This document shows positions 1 through 9,411 of a stretch of DNA of 40,614 nucleotides, piece after piece. The notes beneath the pieces are model-generated. The model was not told the DNA's origin. It ran no database searches and saw only the letters and a list, made by a program, of their open reading frames with translations. The stretch spans positions 1 through 40,614 of the forward strand of contig PMIX01000281.1 in assembly GCA_003158395.1 (NCBI GenBank). Reading direction: 5' to 3'. Position 1 is the first letter of the stretch. Each line of letters begins with the position of its first letter. Source of the stretch: Myxococcales bacterium. GTDB lineage: Bacteria > Myxococcota_A > Polyangia > Fen-1088. The translations under genes were made by a program, and so were the position numbers.

Positions 1-1
1 C

Positions 2-1318
2 GCGGGAAGGCATGGAAACCCTTCCAGGGTTTCCATATCCGTGCTCGCGCTCGGGCTCCTGGCGGCCTGCGAAGGAGTCAGCTCCAAAACGATCGAGCAG
101 TGGAAGGGGACTCAGAAGGGGCCGCCAAAGATCGAGGATGTCCTACGCAACTCTAGCGCAGCGCCCCGGCTGCGCGCCGAGGCAGCGGCCGCCCTTGTCG
201 ACTTGGGCACGCCCGAGAAGGTGGACGAGGCGATGGCGGCTCTGCCGGCCAACCAGCGCTGGGAGATCGTCAAGTCGCTCGTTCCCCTCTACGTCAGGAC
301 CTTGGAGAGTGCGCCTGTGCCCAAGGCCCGCGATGCCCGCGATGGGCTGTTCAGTGTCCGTCCCTACGCGCAGCCTGACGACCAAAAGCAGATCGACGCC
401 GCGATTTTGACGTCGCTGGAGAAGGACCTGAGGGAAGGCCGTTTTGCGGGGGGCCGGCATTCGATCGATAAGATGTTGACCGCTGTCGGTACGCCGGCGG
501 GACCCATGCTGGTCAGGCTGCTCCAGGAACCCAGGGCGCCCTACAAGGGGCTGGCCGATCTCTTGGCCAGGGTGGGTGACGAGTCGGCGCGCGAAAAGGG
601 TGGCACGGCCCTAGTACGCCGGGCGGTGGCCGAAAACGAAATCCCCAACGACATGTGGATTGCCCTGGGCACCTTGGGCGGACAAAGCGTGACGGACTTT
701 CTGACCCAGAAGCTCCTGAAGGGCCCGCCGGCAGAGGCGGCGTTGGCTGCCAAAGCGCTACAACAGTCGCGCTACCCCGGTGTGCTCCCGCTGGCGCTCA
801 AGATTGCTGCCGACCCGAAGGCCAACAACTTGGTGCGAGATGAGATCTTCGGCGTGGTAGAAAAGATCGGCGGCCCGGCGGCACAGAAAGGCCTCGTGGA
901 AATCATAGCCAATGACAGAAAGGATCTGGTGCGCTATCGGGCGTATGAGGCCGCTTTGGAGGCGGGCAAGGTCGAGGCCATACTTCCCGCGCTGCAGGCC
1001 TTCTCGGACAAGCTCAGTTTCAAAAAGGAAGATGTGGTCGATTTTCTGGTCAAGGACATCACTAGGCTCGGTATGTCGGCCAAACCCGTGGTACTGAGCG
1101 CCCTGTCGTCACCGTCAGCCCTGGCGCGCATCACGGCCGTCTGGGCGCTGGAATCCCCTCTGGCCAACCCCAAGCAGTCGCTCGGCGCAGCGAGCGATGC
1201 CGTCGCGCTGTTGAAGCTGGCGGACGACAAGGCCAGCCTCAAGGGTTTCCCAGCCGGCGTGACCGTCGGCCTTGAGGCCAAGCGCGTGGCGGTGGTGTTG
1301 CAGAAAAGGGGTCGCTAG
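2..1318 (+). CDS. HEAT-repeat lipoprotein, probably 5'-truncated by the window edge
   Basis: The reading frame is already open at the left edge. A GTG at 41 is the first possible start inside the window, but it leaves only about ten residues before the lipobox. Upstream in-frame codons encode Arg-His-Gly-Asn-Pro-Ser-Arg and a hydrophobic stretch ending in LLAAC. That is a typical lipoprotein signal peptide, so the true start is probably just outside the window. The mature part (over 400 residues) is built of short Ala/Leu/Val-rich helical pairs, such as the one around LRAEAAAALVDLG, which look like HEAT/armadillo repeats. It has no catalytic motif. The likely role is a periplasmic or outer-membrane scaffold. 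The next gene, encoding an FHA protein, starts 25 nt downstream and is probably co-transcribed. Function is otherwise unknown. Confidence 0.72.
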   Translation, partial: AGRHGNPSRVSISVLALGLLAACEGVSSKTIEQWKGTQKGPPKIEDVLRNSSAAPRLRAEAAAALVDLGTPEKVDEAMAALPANQRWEIVKSLVPLYVRTLESAPVPKARDARDGLFSVRPYAQPDDQKQIDAAILTSLEKDLREGRFAGGRHSIDKMLTAVGTPAGPMLVRLLQEPRAPYKGLADLLARVGDESAREKGGTALVRRAVAENEIPNDMWIALGTLGGQSVTDFLTQKLLKGPPAEAALAAKALQQSRYPGVLPLALKIAADPKANNLVRDEIFGVVEKIGGPAAQKGLVEIIANDRKDLVRYRAYEAALEAGKVEAILPALQAFSDKLSFKKEDVVDFLVKDITRLGMSAKPVVLSALSSPSALARITAVWALESPLANPKQSLGAASDAVALLKLADDKASLKGFPAGVTVGLEAKRVAVVLQKRGR

Positions 1319-1343
1319 CAGCGAGACGAGGTAAGAAGCAGTC

Positions 1344-2042
1344 ATGGCCAATGATCCCACCAGGAAGACTCTCCGGCACTTCTACTGCCGCGATTTACTC
1401 TGGCAGAGCTTCGAGCGCATGTCTGAGGCGCTGGACCGGGGCGTCGACGAGCTGGTGAACGAGGCGATGCGGGCCCTTGCCCAGCAGCAGGGTTTTCTGC
1501 CATCGGACTTCGTCGCATCGCCGGGCAGTGGGCTCTCGCAGCCCGAGCGAGTGTTGCCGCGTCCTGACGAGCGCACGGGGAGCGTGCCGTCGCGGCCTGA
1601 TGTGCAGGTCGAGACTGGGAAGTCCCCGACCGGCCTTCGCCGGGCCGTGCCCCCACCGCTGCCCCCGGCCTACGCCACGGCCGAGCAGTCCGCGAGCCAT
1701 CAGCCCCTTCCGCCTGCCGCCGCCACTCTCTCGGTCCCGGCGCCCAGTGGAGGCGGAGTCGCGCCACCCTTGTATCTAGTCTTCGGGAACCAGAGATACG
1801 TCATCGACAAGGATCAGTTCATCATCGGTCGTGGAACCAAGTCGTCTGACCTGCCCATACGTGACGGCAACATTTCGCGCAAACATGCGGTGGTGATTCG
1901 GCGTAACGGCGAGTACTACATCAAGGACCTGGGCTCTACCAACGGCATTGACCACAACGGCGAGCGCATCGAGGGTAAGAAGATCGAGGAAGGGGACATC
2001 TTCTCGATTTGCGACTACCAGTTGAAATTCACGTACAAGTAG
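1344..2042 (+). CDS. FHA-domain protein with helical N-terminus and Pro-rich linker
   Basis: The 232-residue protein has three parts. Residues 1-50 are a short helical segment (YCRDLLWQSFERMSEALDRG) that could be a small dimerisation or ribbon-helix-helix-like module. Residues about 55-140 are a Pro/Ala/Ser-rich, probably disordered linker. Residues about 145-232 are a C-terminal FHA domain. The FHA signature is complete: IIGRG, ISRKHA and GSTNG, the Arg, Ser-x-x-His and Asn that bind phosphothreonine. By family knowledge it recognises a phosphothreonine made by a Ser/Thr kinase. No active kinase lies next to it, and the kinase-like gene at 24.8 kb lacks a catalytic residue. The ATG at 1344 follows a purine-rich stretch. 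It is cytoplasmic with no membrane segment. Confidence 0.9.
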   Translation: MANDPTRKTLRHFYCRDLLWQSFERMSEALDRGVDELVNEAMRALAQQQGFLPSDFVASPGSGLSQPERVLPRPDERTGSVPSRPDVQVETGKSPTGLRRAVPPPLPPAYATAEQSASHQPLPPAAATLSVPAPSGGGVAPPLYLVFGNQRYVIDKDQFIIGRGTKSSDLPIRDGNISRKHAVVIRRNGEYYIKDLGSTNGIDHNGERIEGKKIEEGDIFSICDYQLKFTYK

Positions 2043-2063
2043 GAGCCGACGAGTGCGCGGAAC

Positions 2064-4226
2064 ATGGCCGGCGCCCTTGACCCGTCGCTACTCGACCAGC
2101 CCGTGACCGCACTGCCCGGGGCCGGGCCAGTGACGGCGGCGCGATTGGCCGAGCGGGGGCTGGAAAGCGTCCGTGACCTGCTGGCCTTTCTGCCGCTCGG
2201 ATATGAGGACTTTCGCACACTCTTCCCGCTATCGGCGCTCGCCGGTTTGCCTGAGGGCCAAGCTGTGGTGGTGCGGGCTCCGGTCCGGCGGGTTCGTCCA
2301 TTCTTCCGGCGCTTGCTCGATGTGTACCTGGAGCAGGATGGGGTGCCGATGCGGGCACGCTGGTTTCGGCCCAATGCCGGCATGCTCAAAACCTACGCCA
2401 AGGGGAACTTCGTGGCGCTAGCCGGAAGCTTGCGGCGGGCGAAGGACGGAAGCGTCGAGCTCATTCATCCCCGCAACGTAACGACGCTCATGGCGGCGCA
2501 GGAGGCGTCGGGCACGCCGTCCGGCTTGGGGCTGCAGCCGCGCTATCCGACAGTGGAGAAGGTTCCCGGCCGGGTCGTCGAGAAGCTCGTCGCGGCGGCT
2601 GTCGACCGGGCGGCGGGGCTGGTGCCGGATGTACTGCCCCAGGGCGTGGCAAGACGTTTCGGCTTTCCTTCGATCGCCGAGTCGCTTCGCCGGGTCCATC
2701 AACCGGAGGCCTCGCTTTCCGACGACAAGCTTGCCGAGCTGGTGGCGGGGCAAGCACCGGCGCAAAGGCGCCTGGTGTTCGAGGACCTGTTCGTCGTCCA
2801 GGTCGGGCTGGCCTTGGAACGCGGCCGCGTCCGCCGCGCGGCGGGTTGGCGCTGCGATGTCGATGGCGAACAGGTGTTGGCATCGGCTCGAGCCGCGCTG
2901 CCTTTTGTGCTCACCCCTGGCCAGGAACGCGCTATTCGAATTCTGTTCGCAGATCTGACCGGGGCGACGCCCATGCAGCGGCTGCTTCACGGTGACGTGG
3001 GGAGCGGCAAGACCGCGGTGGCCTTTGCCGCGGCCTTGCTGATCGCACGTGCCGGCAGACAGAGTCTGCTGATGGCCCCCACAGAGGTGCTGGCTGAGCA
3101 ACACGGGCGCACCTTGGCGGTCTGGGGCGGCAAGGCAGGCTTGCGGGTAGGGGTCCTGCATGCGGGATTGGCTGCGCAGGAGCGGCGTCGAGTACTGGCG
3201 GCGGCTGCGAGCGGCGCGACCAATCTGCTGGTCGGTACGCATGCATTGTTGGAAGGCGGATTGCGAGTTCCGCGACTGGCCTTGGCCATCGTGGACGAGC
3301 AGCACCGCTTCGGGGTACGCCAGCGGGCAGCCCTGCGTCGAGCCGGGGGGTGGATTCCCGACAAGAAAACCGACATGGTTCCCCACCTTCTGGTGTTGTC
3401 TGCCACGCCCATCCCGCGCTCTTTGGCGCTAACCGCCTACGGCGATCTTGACCTGGTCACCCTCGACGAGTCTCCGCCGGGCCGTCAGGTCGTGGCGACC
3501 AGTCTGTGCGTGGGCGAGGCTACGCGGGGCGAGGCTCTGGCCGCGGTCAAGGCAGCCGTCGCAGCCGGCGGCCAGGGTTTCGTGGTTTGTCCGGCCATCG
3601 TCGAGCAGAAGCAGGGCCGGCGCGCTTCGGTGCTGTCCCGCTTTCGCGAGCTGCGTCTGCTGCTGGCGCCCGCGCGCGTAGGCCTTCTGCACGGACAGAT
3701 GCCGAGCAATGAGCAACAGGAGGTGGTCGCGGCGTTTCGTACCGGAAAGCTCGATGTCCTGATCGCCACCACCGTGCTGGAGGTTGGCGTGGATGTGCCG
3801 CACGCTTCGATCATCCTCATCGAGGATGCCGAGCGCTTTGGCCTGGCGCAGTTGCACCAGCTGCGCGGTCGCGTGGGACGGGCGGGGCAGGCGTCGAGTT
3901 GCTATTTGCTCACCGGCGCGCAGGATCCTGAGACCCTAGAGCGATTGGAGTTCGTGGCCGCCACCAGCGACGGGTTCCGCATTGCCGAGGAAGACTTGCG
4001 CCGGCGCGGCCCGGGCGAGATCTACGGCGAGCGCCAGACTGGCGTTGTGGGCCTGTGGATGCGCGATCCGGCCGGCGTTGCGAGCTTGGTCGAGCGGGCG
4101 CGCCAGGAAGCCGAAGCGCTGCTGGCTGAGGATCCGGCGCTTGCGTCGCCTGAGCACGCGGCCTTGGGCCAAGCGGTCGAGACACGTTGGCTGCGCCGGC
4201 GCCCCATTGCCGAGGAAGCAGGATGA
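2064..4226 (+). CDS. recG: ATP-dependent DNA helicase RecG
   Basis: RecG is the branch-migrating superfamily-2 helicase that regresses stalled replication forks and processes Holliday junctions and R-loops. The protein has 720 residues, slightly longer than the usual ~690. The N-terminal wedge/OB region (residues ~1-270) includes a helix-hairpin-like GPVTAARLAERG segment. The Walker A motif GDVGSGKT lies near residues 310-317, the DEQH box near 411-414, motif III is LSATPIPRS, and motifs V/VI are VLEVGVDVP and QLHQLRGRVGR. The C-terminal translocation element reads EEDLRRRGPGEIYGERQ. The start is ATG 2064. The stop overlaps the next gene's start as ATGA, so the two are translationally coupled. 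All helicase motifs are intact. Confidence 0.97.
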   Translation: MAGALDPSLLDQPVTALPGAGPVTAARLAERGLESVRDLLAFLPLGYEDFRTLFPLSALAGLPEGQAVVVRAPVRRVRPFFRRLLDVYLEQDGVPMRARWFRPNAGMLKTYAKGNFVALAGSLRRAKDGSVELIHPRNVTTLMAAQEASGTPSGLGLQPRYPTVEKVPGRVVEKLVAAAVDRAAGLVPDVLPQGVARRFGFPSIAESLRRVHQPEASLSDDKLAELVAGQAPAQRRLVFEDLFVVQVGLALERGRVRRAAGWRCDVDGEQVLASARAALPFVLTPGQERAIRILFADLTGATPMQRLLHGDVGSGKTAVAFAAALLIARAGRQSLLMAPTEVLAEQHGRTLAVWGGKAGLRVGVLHAGLAAQERRRVLAAAASGATNLLVGTHALLEGGLRVPRLALAIVDEQHRFGVRQRAALRRAGGWIPDKKTDMVPHLLVLSATPIPRSLALTAYGDLDLVTLDESPPGRQVVATSLCVGEATRGEALAAVKAAVAAGGQGFVVCPAIVEQKQGRRASVLSRFRELRLLLAPARVGLLHGQMPSNEQQEVVAAFRTGKLDVLIATTVLEVGVDVPHASIILIEDAERFGLAQLHQLRGRVGRAGQASSCYLLTGAQDPETLERLEFVAATSDGFRIAEEDLRRRGPGEIYGERQTGVVGLWMRDPAGVASLVERARQEAEALLAEDPALASPEHAALGQAVETRWLRRRPIAEEAG

Positions 4227-6898
4227 GCAACCGGCTCCAGCGTGCCTTGTGGGCGGGGCTTGTCGGCGGCGTATTGGCCGGCAGCGGCGATGCGCTGGCT
4301 ACTCTGGCGGCTGCCCTGACCCGGCCGTCGGTGTTGAATGCGGCACTGCTGGGCGGCGTTGCAGGTGCTCTGCTGGGCGTAGGGCTGGCTCTGCTGGCCA
4401 CTCTCCTCTATGGGGTCGCGGTGCCGGTAGCGGCGCGTGTACCGCGGCTCTCGCCGGCGGCCCTGGTCGCGATGGGCATGGCTGCGCCACTTCTGGTCAC
4501 CGACGCCTTTGCCCTGTTCGCCGGGGCCAAGGCCTCGCGGGTGCCGGGACATCAGGCGATCTCCGTGGTGCTGGTGTTGATGATGCTCGTGCTTGTGGCG
4601 CTGGCCGGCAGCCTGTGGCAGCGACTGCTCGTCTATCTGGAAGGTGTGCCGGGACGAGTTTCCACAACCGTGACCACGGGGATCGGCCTGCTGGTCGTGG
4701 CGGCCGTCGCAGAGCAGGCCAATCGCGTGGTCTTGCCACGGCTCTATCCGTGGTTTCATGTCTCGCTGGGATTGCTCTCCGTCGTGGCCTGCGTGCTGGC
4801 GGCGCGGGCCGTGTTGCGCGGTCGGGCGTGGGGGCGCAGGGGGACGGTGGCTCTTGCGGCAAGCGTGCTGGTTGTGGCTGGGCTAGGCGCGCACGAGCTT
4901 TCTGTCATGGGCGAAAGCCAGAACCTGCGTTTTTTCGTTTACGAAAAGACCCAGGTGACCAGCCTGGTGCTGCGCCTGCTGCCGAAGCGCCGGCCTCCTC
5001 CACCTGTCCACCCGGGCGTTGTCCCGCAAGCGGCGGCCAGCCCCTTGCCCGAGGGACCCCACCGGCCTGATGCCGATGTCGTGCTCATCACCGTAGACGC
5101 CACACGGGCCGATCACGTGGGCGCCTATGGCTATGGTCGTCCGACCACGCCCAACATCGATGCGCTGGCCAGACGCGGGGTGCGCTTCGAGCGCGCCTAC
5201 GCCCAGGCTCCGCACACGTCGTTCTCCATAGCCTCGCTTCTGACCGGCAAGTATTACCCCACGCTGGCGCGGCTGTCCCCGCAAAGCCAGCATGAAACCT
5301 TGCCCCTGACCCTGCGCCGCTACGGCTGGAAGACCGCGGCTTTCTTTCCGCCTGCGGTGTTCTTCATCGATGCGCAGAAAATGAAGACCTTCGAAACCAC
5401 CAACTTCGACTTCGAGTACGTGAAATACGAGTACCTGGACGCCGACGGGCGGGTTGGGCAGATCGAAGACTTCTTTCGCAGTGAGAATCCACGCAGGCTC
5501 TTCCTCTGGCTGCACCTTTTCGAGCCCCACGAGCCCTATGAGGCGCACAAGGGCCATGACTTCGGCAGCCGCGACATCGATCGCTACGACAGCGAGATCG
5601 CGTATTGCGACGCCGTGGTAGGCCGGGTGATCGAGTATCTGCACAAAGAGCGGCCCAATGCCATCATTGTGGTGGCTGCGGATCACGGCGAGGAATTCGA
5701 CGAGCACGGCGGGCGCTACCACGGAACCACGCTCTATGACGAACAGGTGCGCGTGCCGCTTGTCATCTACGTTCCCGGGGTGCCGCCGCATGTGGTGGCA
5801 GGTCCCGTCCAGTTGATCGACATCGCGCCCACCATCCTGGGGCTGCTCGACCTGCTGGCGCCGGCGCGCATGCGGGGGACCGACCTGGGGCCGTGGCTGG
5901 CTGCGCCGCCCGCGTCTGACGACCGCCTGCCTCCGGTGTTCGCCGAGGTGGAGGACAAGCGCATGGTGGTCAAGGGTCAGGAAAAGCTGATCTGCGACCT
6001 GGCCAAGGACTACTGTGCATACCACGACTTGGCGACTGATCCGCGCGAAGAGCACGACCTGGCTGAGGCGCGACCGGAACGAGTGGCGGCGCTGCACCAG
6101 CTGATCGACACGTGGCTCGACCAGCAGGCGCGCTTTGAGTCTGAACGTCTGGCCGGCGTGGACAGCCCCGCGGTGCCCCAGGCCATCGAGCGCGGCCGCA
6201 TGGGCGATCCAGACACGGCGCCCGCGCTGGCGGCTATGCTGCAATCGCGGGCGCCGGTGGAACTGCGGCGCGAGGCGGCCCGATTGCTGGTCGAGGCGCT
6301 GCCAGCCCGGCAAGACACGCGGCCGATGATCGTGGCGGCGATAGACACAGCCGATGACGAGGAAGTCCGTGATTGGGCGGCCGTGGCGGCAGTAAGGTTA
6401 GGCGAGGCGGCGGGCCGTTCGCGCTTGCAAGCCATTGTCGGGCGTTCAGGCAGCGAACCCCACCGGGCGCTGCGACTCCACGCAGCGCTGGCTCTGGCCC
6501 AAGCCGGTGACGGTACGGGCATGATGGTATTGGGCGAGGCACTGGATACGTGTTCGGCCAATGAGGCGTTGTGTAAGTCGATCATCACAGCTTTGGGAAA
6601 ACTGCGCGACCCACGCGCCGTGCCGGTCCTGATCGGGCACCTGTCTGATGTGTTGACCCGGGTGGAAGTCGTGCAGGCCCTGGGAGAGATCGGCGACGCC
6701 TCGGCCGAGCCCGCGCTGGTGGAACGCCTGAAGACCGACGAATATGTGCCCGTGCGCTTGGCAGCGGTACGCGCACTGGCCGGCATCGGCGGCGCACGCG
6801 CCGTGCTGGCCCTTCGCTGGTCCGTCAGCCACGAGAAAGAGCCGCGCGTGGCTGAGGCTGCACGAGCGGTCCTGGCGGAATTGCGGCGAGGACAGTAG
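4223..6898 (+). CDS. Membrane sulfatase-fold (alkaline phosphatase superfamily) protein with C-terminal HEAT repeats
   Basis: I chose ATG 4223 over an in-frame TTG at 4187 because it overlaps the recG stop as ATGA and follows GAGGAAGCAGG. The 891-residue protein has several membrane segments in residues ~1-230, then a sulfatase-type catalytic domain, then HEAT-like repeats from about residue 660 to the end. The metal-ligand motif VDATRADHVG (Asp292) and the ADHGEEFDEHG motif are present. At the nucleophile site the sequence reads HTSFSIASLLTG, with Thr332 where arylsulfatases have Cys or Ser followed by x-Pro-x-Arg. Formylglycine modification is therefore unlikely. A Thr nucleophile, as in LtaS or EptA-type phosphotransferases, or a degenerate active site are the alternatives. 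The substrate is unknown. The catalytic domain is expected outside the cytoplasmic membrane. Confidence 0.86.
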   Translation: MSNRLQRALWAGLVGGVLAGSGDALATLAAALTRPSVLNAALLGGVAGALLGVGLALLATLLYGVAVPVAARVPRLSPAALVAMGMAAPLLVTDAFALFAGAKASRVPGHQAISVVLVLMMLVLVALAGSLWQRLLVYLEGVPGRVSTTVTTGIGLLVVAAVAEQANRVVLPRLYPWFHVSLGLLSVVACVLAARAVLRGRAWGRRGTVALAASVLVVAGLGAHELSVMGESQNLRFFVYEKTQVTSLVLRLLPKRRPPPPVHPGVVPQAAASPLPEGPHRPDADVVLITVDATRADHVGAYGYGRPTTPNIDALARRGVRFERAYAQAPHTSFSIASLLTGKYYPTLARLSPQSQHETLPLTLRRYGWKTAAFFPPAVFFIDAQKMKTFETTNFDFEYVKYEYLDADGRVGQIEDFFRSENPRRLFLWLHLFEPHEPYEAHKGHDFGSRDIDRYDSEIAYCDAVVGRVIEYLHKERPNAIIVVAADHGEEFDEHGGRYHGTTLYDEQVRVPLVIYVPGVPPHVVAGPVQLIDIAPTILGLLDLLAPARMRGTDLGPWLAAPPASDDRLPPVFAEVEDKRMVVKGQEKLICDLAKDYCAYHDLATDPREEHDLAEARPERVAALHQLIDTWLDQQARFESERLAGVDSPAVPQAIERGRMGDPDTAPALAAMLQSRAPVELRREAARLLVEALPARQDTRPMIVAAIDTADDEEVRDWAAVAAVRLGEAAGRSRLQAIVGRSGSEPHRALRLHAALALAQAGDGTGMMVLGEALDTCSANEALCKSIITALGKLRDPRAVPVLIGHLSDVLTRVEVVQALGEIGDASAEPALVERLKTDEYVPVRLAAVRALAGIGGARAVLALRWSVSHEKEPRVAEAARAVLAELRRGQ

Positions 6899-6930
6899 TG
6901 TTGCAGTCCCTAGCAAACGAGGGTCATCCC

Positions 6931-8745
6931 ATGATGCGGGTCCCGATCGCGTTTCTGACGCTGCTGCTGGTCGTCGGCCAAGGGTGTCGCTGCAGAGACG
7001 AGCGCACTGTCAGGCTGCCGATCGAGTTCGCCTCCCTGCCGGGCGGCCCTGAACCTCGGGTCTGGGTCGCAAGTGATGGCGAGTCGGCTGCTGCTGCGCA
7101 ACTACGATCGATCCGAGGCCGTGGCGGGAGCGAGAGGCGTCCCCACGAACCCATCGAGTTGTTCGCCTTGCGTGGAGAGACTGTCGCCTTCCAGATTGGA
7201 GCACAGGCGGGCAAGGATGCGCTCCGGGAGGTGACGGTTGACCTCGATCGGTTCGCGCACGCGGACGCGGGCAAGCTACAGGTCGAGGCGGGGGTGCCCG
7301 TGCAGGTCGATCGCTTCGTGGTCTACGCGCTCCCCATGGCTAGGCGCTCGGGGAGCAAGGCTCCGGGGGAGTCACTTGGCTGGGAGGCAGGCGCTGTCCC
7401 TCCCGGGCCTGCACCGGGGGGCACGCTCGACGATCCGCTGATCCCGGTGCAAGTGGCTCCGCCGTGGGCAAGCTATCCGATGCATCTTCAGTCCGGGCAG
7501 CGTTGCGCTGTTTGGATCGACGTCAGCGTTCCGCTGGACGGAATCGAACCCGGAACCTATCGCAGCCGAGTTGCGGTTCGCCACCGCGGCGCCAATGGCG
7601 CCACCGATTTGCTGGCCGAGATTCCGCTCACGATCGAGATCGGTCACGCGAAACTCCCCTATGCATCGCTGCGCACGATGGTCTTCTTCGTGCCCGATTC
7701 GATCGCGGCCACCATCGGTTCGAAAACCGTCGTGCGCCAGTACCAGCAACTCATGCACGCGCACCACCTGAGCACGATCTTTCCCATCAATAGGGCCGCG
7801 GACGTGGAAGCCAACGCGGCGGCGCTGACCGGAGAACTGTTCACCGCCAGCCACGGCTATCGGGGCCCGGGGCTCGGGATGGGTTCGAGCGTCGTCGCCC
7901 TAGGCGCCTATGGTTCGCTCGGGGACCCGAACCCCACCAGCATCGCAGGAGTGGCAGCCATCTTGACCGCCCTCGAACGACTCGGAATCCAGGATCGCCC
8001 TGGGGAACTCGACGTCTTCCTCTATGCAGTCGACGAGCAGTGCGAGAGCCCCCGGGGACAGCTTTGGAAACGGGCTTTGGCCGATTCCGAAGTGCCGGCG
8101 CTGCGGCGCCTGCGGGTTGCCCACACGTGCTCGGAGCCTCCTGCCGCGCAAGCCGTCGACCTGATCATGGTGTCGGCGTCCAAGTATTCGTCGCGGTGGG
8201 CCGAACAAGCCAGGGAGCGGGGAAAACACGTGTGGATCTACAACGGTCAGCTGCCCCAAACCGGGCAATTTCTCAGCGATGGGTGGCGCGTGGCCCTGCG
8301 AGCCAACGCTTGGATCCAGTCTGCCTTCCAGATCGAGCGTTGGTTCTACTGGGAGTCAGCATTCTGGGATGACGACAACCGGGGAGGGCTGGGTCCGCAT
8401 GATCTATTTGCCGGGGCCGAGACCTTCCACAATCGTGAGGGCGACTTCTGCAATGGCGACGGCGTACTCGTCTACCCAGGCAGACAACCCGCGTTCCCGG
8501 CTCATTCGGCGGACTATGACGGGGTCTTCCCGTCCATCCGGCTCAAACAGTGGCGGCGGGGTGTGAGCGACGCTGGCTATCTGGAGCTCGGCCGGGCCAT
8601 CGACCGCGCCCGCGTCGAGCGCATCGTTCGGACGCTGGTGCCCAAGGCGCTCGATCAGGCGCGACCCGGAGCCTCACCTCCATGGTCCACCTCGGTGCAG
8701 GCGTACGAGGCTGCACGTCGGGAACTGTTTGGTCTGGTGCGATGA
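6931..8745 (+). CDS. DUF4091 (glycoside-hydrolase-like) exported protein
   Basis: The ATG at 6931, preceded by GAGGG, is preferred over a GTG at 6898 that overlaps the upstream stop. It gives a clean signal peptide (MMRVPIAFLTLLLVVGQGC), probably lipidated at the Cys, though the lipobox is imperfect. The mature part has an N-terminal beta-rich region followed by a DUF4091 domain. Recognisable DUF4091-type features are FLYAVDEQCE, the aromatic run ERWFYWESAFWDDD, and the terminal block DGVLVYPG followed by PSIRLKQWRRGVSDAGYLEL. The fold resembles a TIM-barrel glycosidase, and the Asp-Glu of VDEQ is a candidate catalytic site by inference. It directly follows the sulfatase-fold gene with no gap, so the two may act on the same extracellular glycan or envelope polymer. 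No substrate can be assigned. Confidence 0.82.
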   Translation: MMRVPIAFLTLLLVVGQGCRCRDERTVRLPIEFASLPGGPEPRVWVASDGESAAAAQLRSIRGRGGSERRPHEPIELFALRGETVAFQIGAQAGKDALREVTVDLDRFAHADAGKLQVEAGVPVQVDRFVVYALPMARRSGSKAPGESLGWEAGAVPPGPAPGGTLDDPLIPVQVAPPWASYPMHLQSGQRCAVWIDVSVPLDGIEPGTYRSRVAVRHRGANGATDLLAEIPLTIEIGHAKLPYASLRTMVFFVPDSIAATIGSKTVVRQYQQLMHAHHLSTIFPINRAADVEANAAALTGELFTASHGYRGPGLGMGSSVVALGAYGSLGDPNPTSIAGVAAILTALERLGIQDRPGELDVFLYAVDEQCESPRGQLWKRALADSEVPALRRLRVAHTCSEPPAAQAVDLIMVSASKYSSRWAEQARERGKHVWIYNGQLPQTGQFLSDGWRVALRANAWIQSAFQIERWFYWESAFWDDDNRGGLGPHDLFAGAETFHNREGDFCNGDGVLVYPGRQPAFPAHSADYDGVFPSIRLKQWRRGVSDAGYLELGRAIDRARVERIVRTLVPKALDQARPGASPPWSTSVQAYEAARRELFGLVR

Positions 8746-8760
8746 ACCTCACTTGTCTGC

Positions 8761-8789
8761 TTGACAGTTGGGCGCAGGTCGGGCGTTAT
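8761..8789 (+). promoter_or_regulatory. Probable sigma70-type promoter for the pyrR operon
   Basis: A perfect TTGACA at 8761-8766 is followed by a 17-bp spacer and CGTTAT at 8784-8789. It sits in the only real gap (93 bp) between the DUF4091 gene and pyrR. No PyrR-binding anti-antiterminator or U-tract attenuator is recognisable between it and pyrR. Confidence 0.45.
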
Positions 8790-8838
8790 CGGCGGTCAAG
8801 GCCGCGCCTGGCCTGCCACCCAAGCAAGGGAATCGGAC

Positions 8839-9411
8839 ATGAAGCTTCGCCCAGCACCTCCGGACACGAACCTGGTCGAACGAGGGGAGATTCTCGATGC
8901 CGTGGGGATCTCTCGGGTCTTGCGCCGCATAGCCTTCGAAATCATCGAGCGCAACGGCCCTGCGCCCTATTTGGTCGGTATCCGCACCGGCGGCGCGGTG
9001 CTGGCCGAACGCATGGTCGAGATGCTGGCTGCAAGTGGCGAGAGCCGGCCTGTCCTAGGCGCCATCGACATCACGCTCTATCGTGACGATGTGTTCTTGG
9101 GCCTGCCCAAGCCCGAAATCGGGGCCACCGAGTTGCCCGAGAGTATCGAAGGTCGCCATGTCGTGTTGGTCGACGACGTTCTGTTCACCGGCCGCACGGT
9201 GCGCGCGGCCATGGACGTGCTGGCCGACTATGGCCGGCCTCGCGCTGTCCAGTTGGCCGTGCTGGTCGACCGCGGCCGGCGCGAGTTACCCATCCAGCCG
9301 GACTACGTGGGCGTACGCCTGCAGACCACCGCCGACCAGTCGGTGCGCGTGATGCTCGCCGATCGCGGGGAGGCCGACCGGGTCGTCCTACGGGAGAGGA
9401 TCGTTCAATGA
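8839..9411 (+). CDS. pyrR: PyrR: pyr operon regulator / uracil phosphoribosyltransferase
   Basis: The 190-residue protein belongs to the type I phosphoribosyltransferase fold. The PRPP loop [13 protein letters not shown] lies near residues 108-120, and [13 protein letters not shown] matches the PyrR N-terminal substrate loop. PyrR proteins bind pyr mRNA in a UMP-dependent way and often retain uracil phosphoribosyltransferase activity. ATG 8839 follows AAGGG; an in-frame upstream GTG at 8761 would fall on the proposed promoter and is rejected. It is the first gene of a pyrR-pyrB-pyrC-carA run and overlaps pyrB by ATGA, which fits a regulator of its own operon. No classical attenuator is visible in the leader, so control could instead act on translation or be weak. 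Confidence 0.94.
   Translation: MKLRPAPPDTNLVERGEILDAVGISRVLRRIAFEIIERNGPAPYLVGIRTGGAVLAERMVEMLAASGESRPVLGAIDITLYRDDVFLGLPKPEIGATELPESIEGRHVVLVDDVLFTGRTVRAAMDVLADYGRPRAVQLAVLVDRGRRELPIQPDYVGVRLQTTADQSVRVMLADRGEADRVVLRERIVQ

Noticed and set aside
4883-6313. A 476-codon open frame on the minus strand opposite the sulfatase-fold gene
   Set aside because: It is Arg/His/Gln-rich with no recognisable motif and lies fully inside a convincing plus-strand gene.
8790-8838. A PyrR attenuator in the pyrR leader
   Set aside because: No anti-antiterminator consensus and no hairpin followed by a T-run could be found in this short leader.
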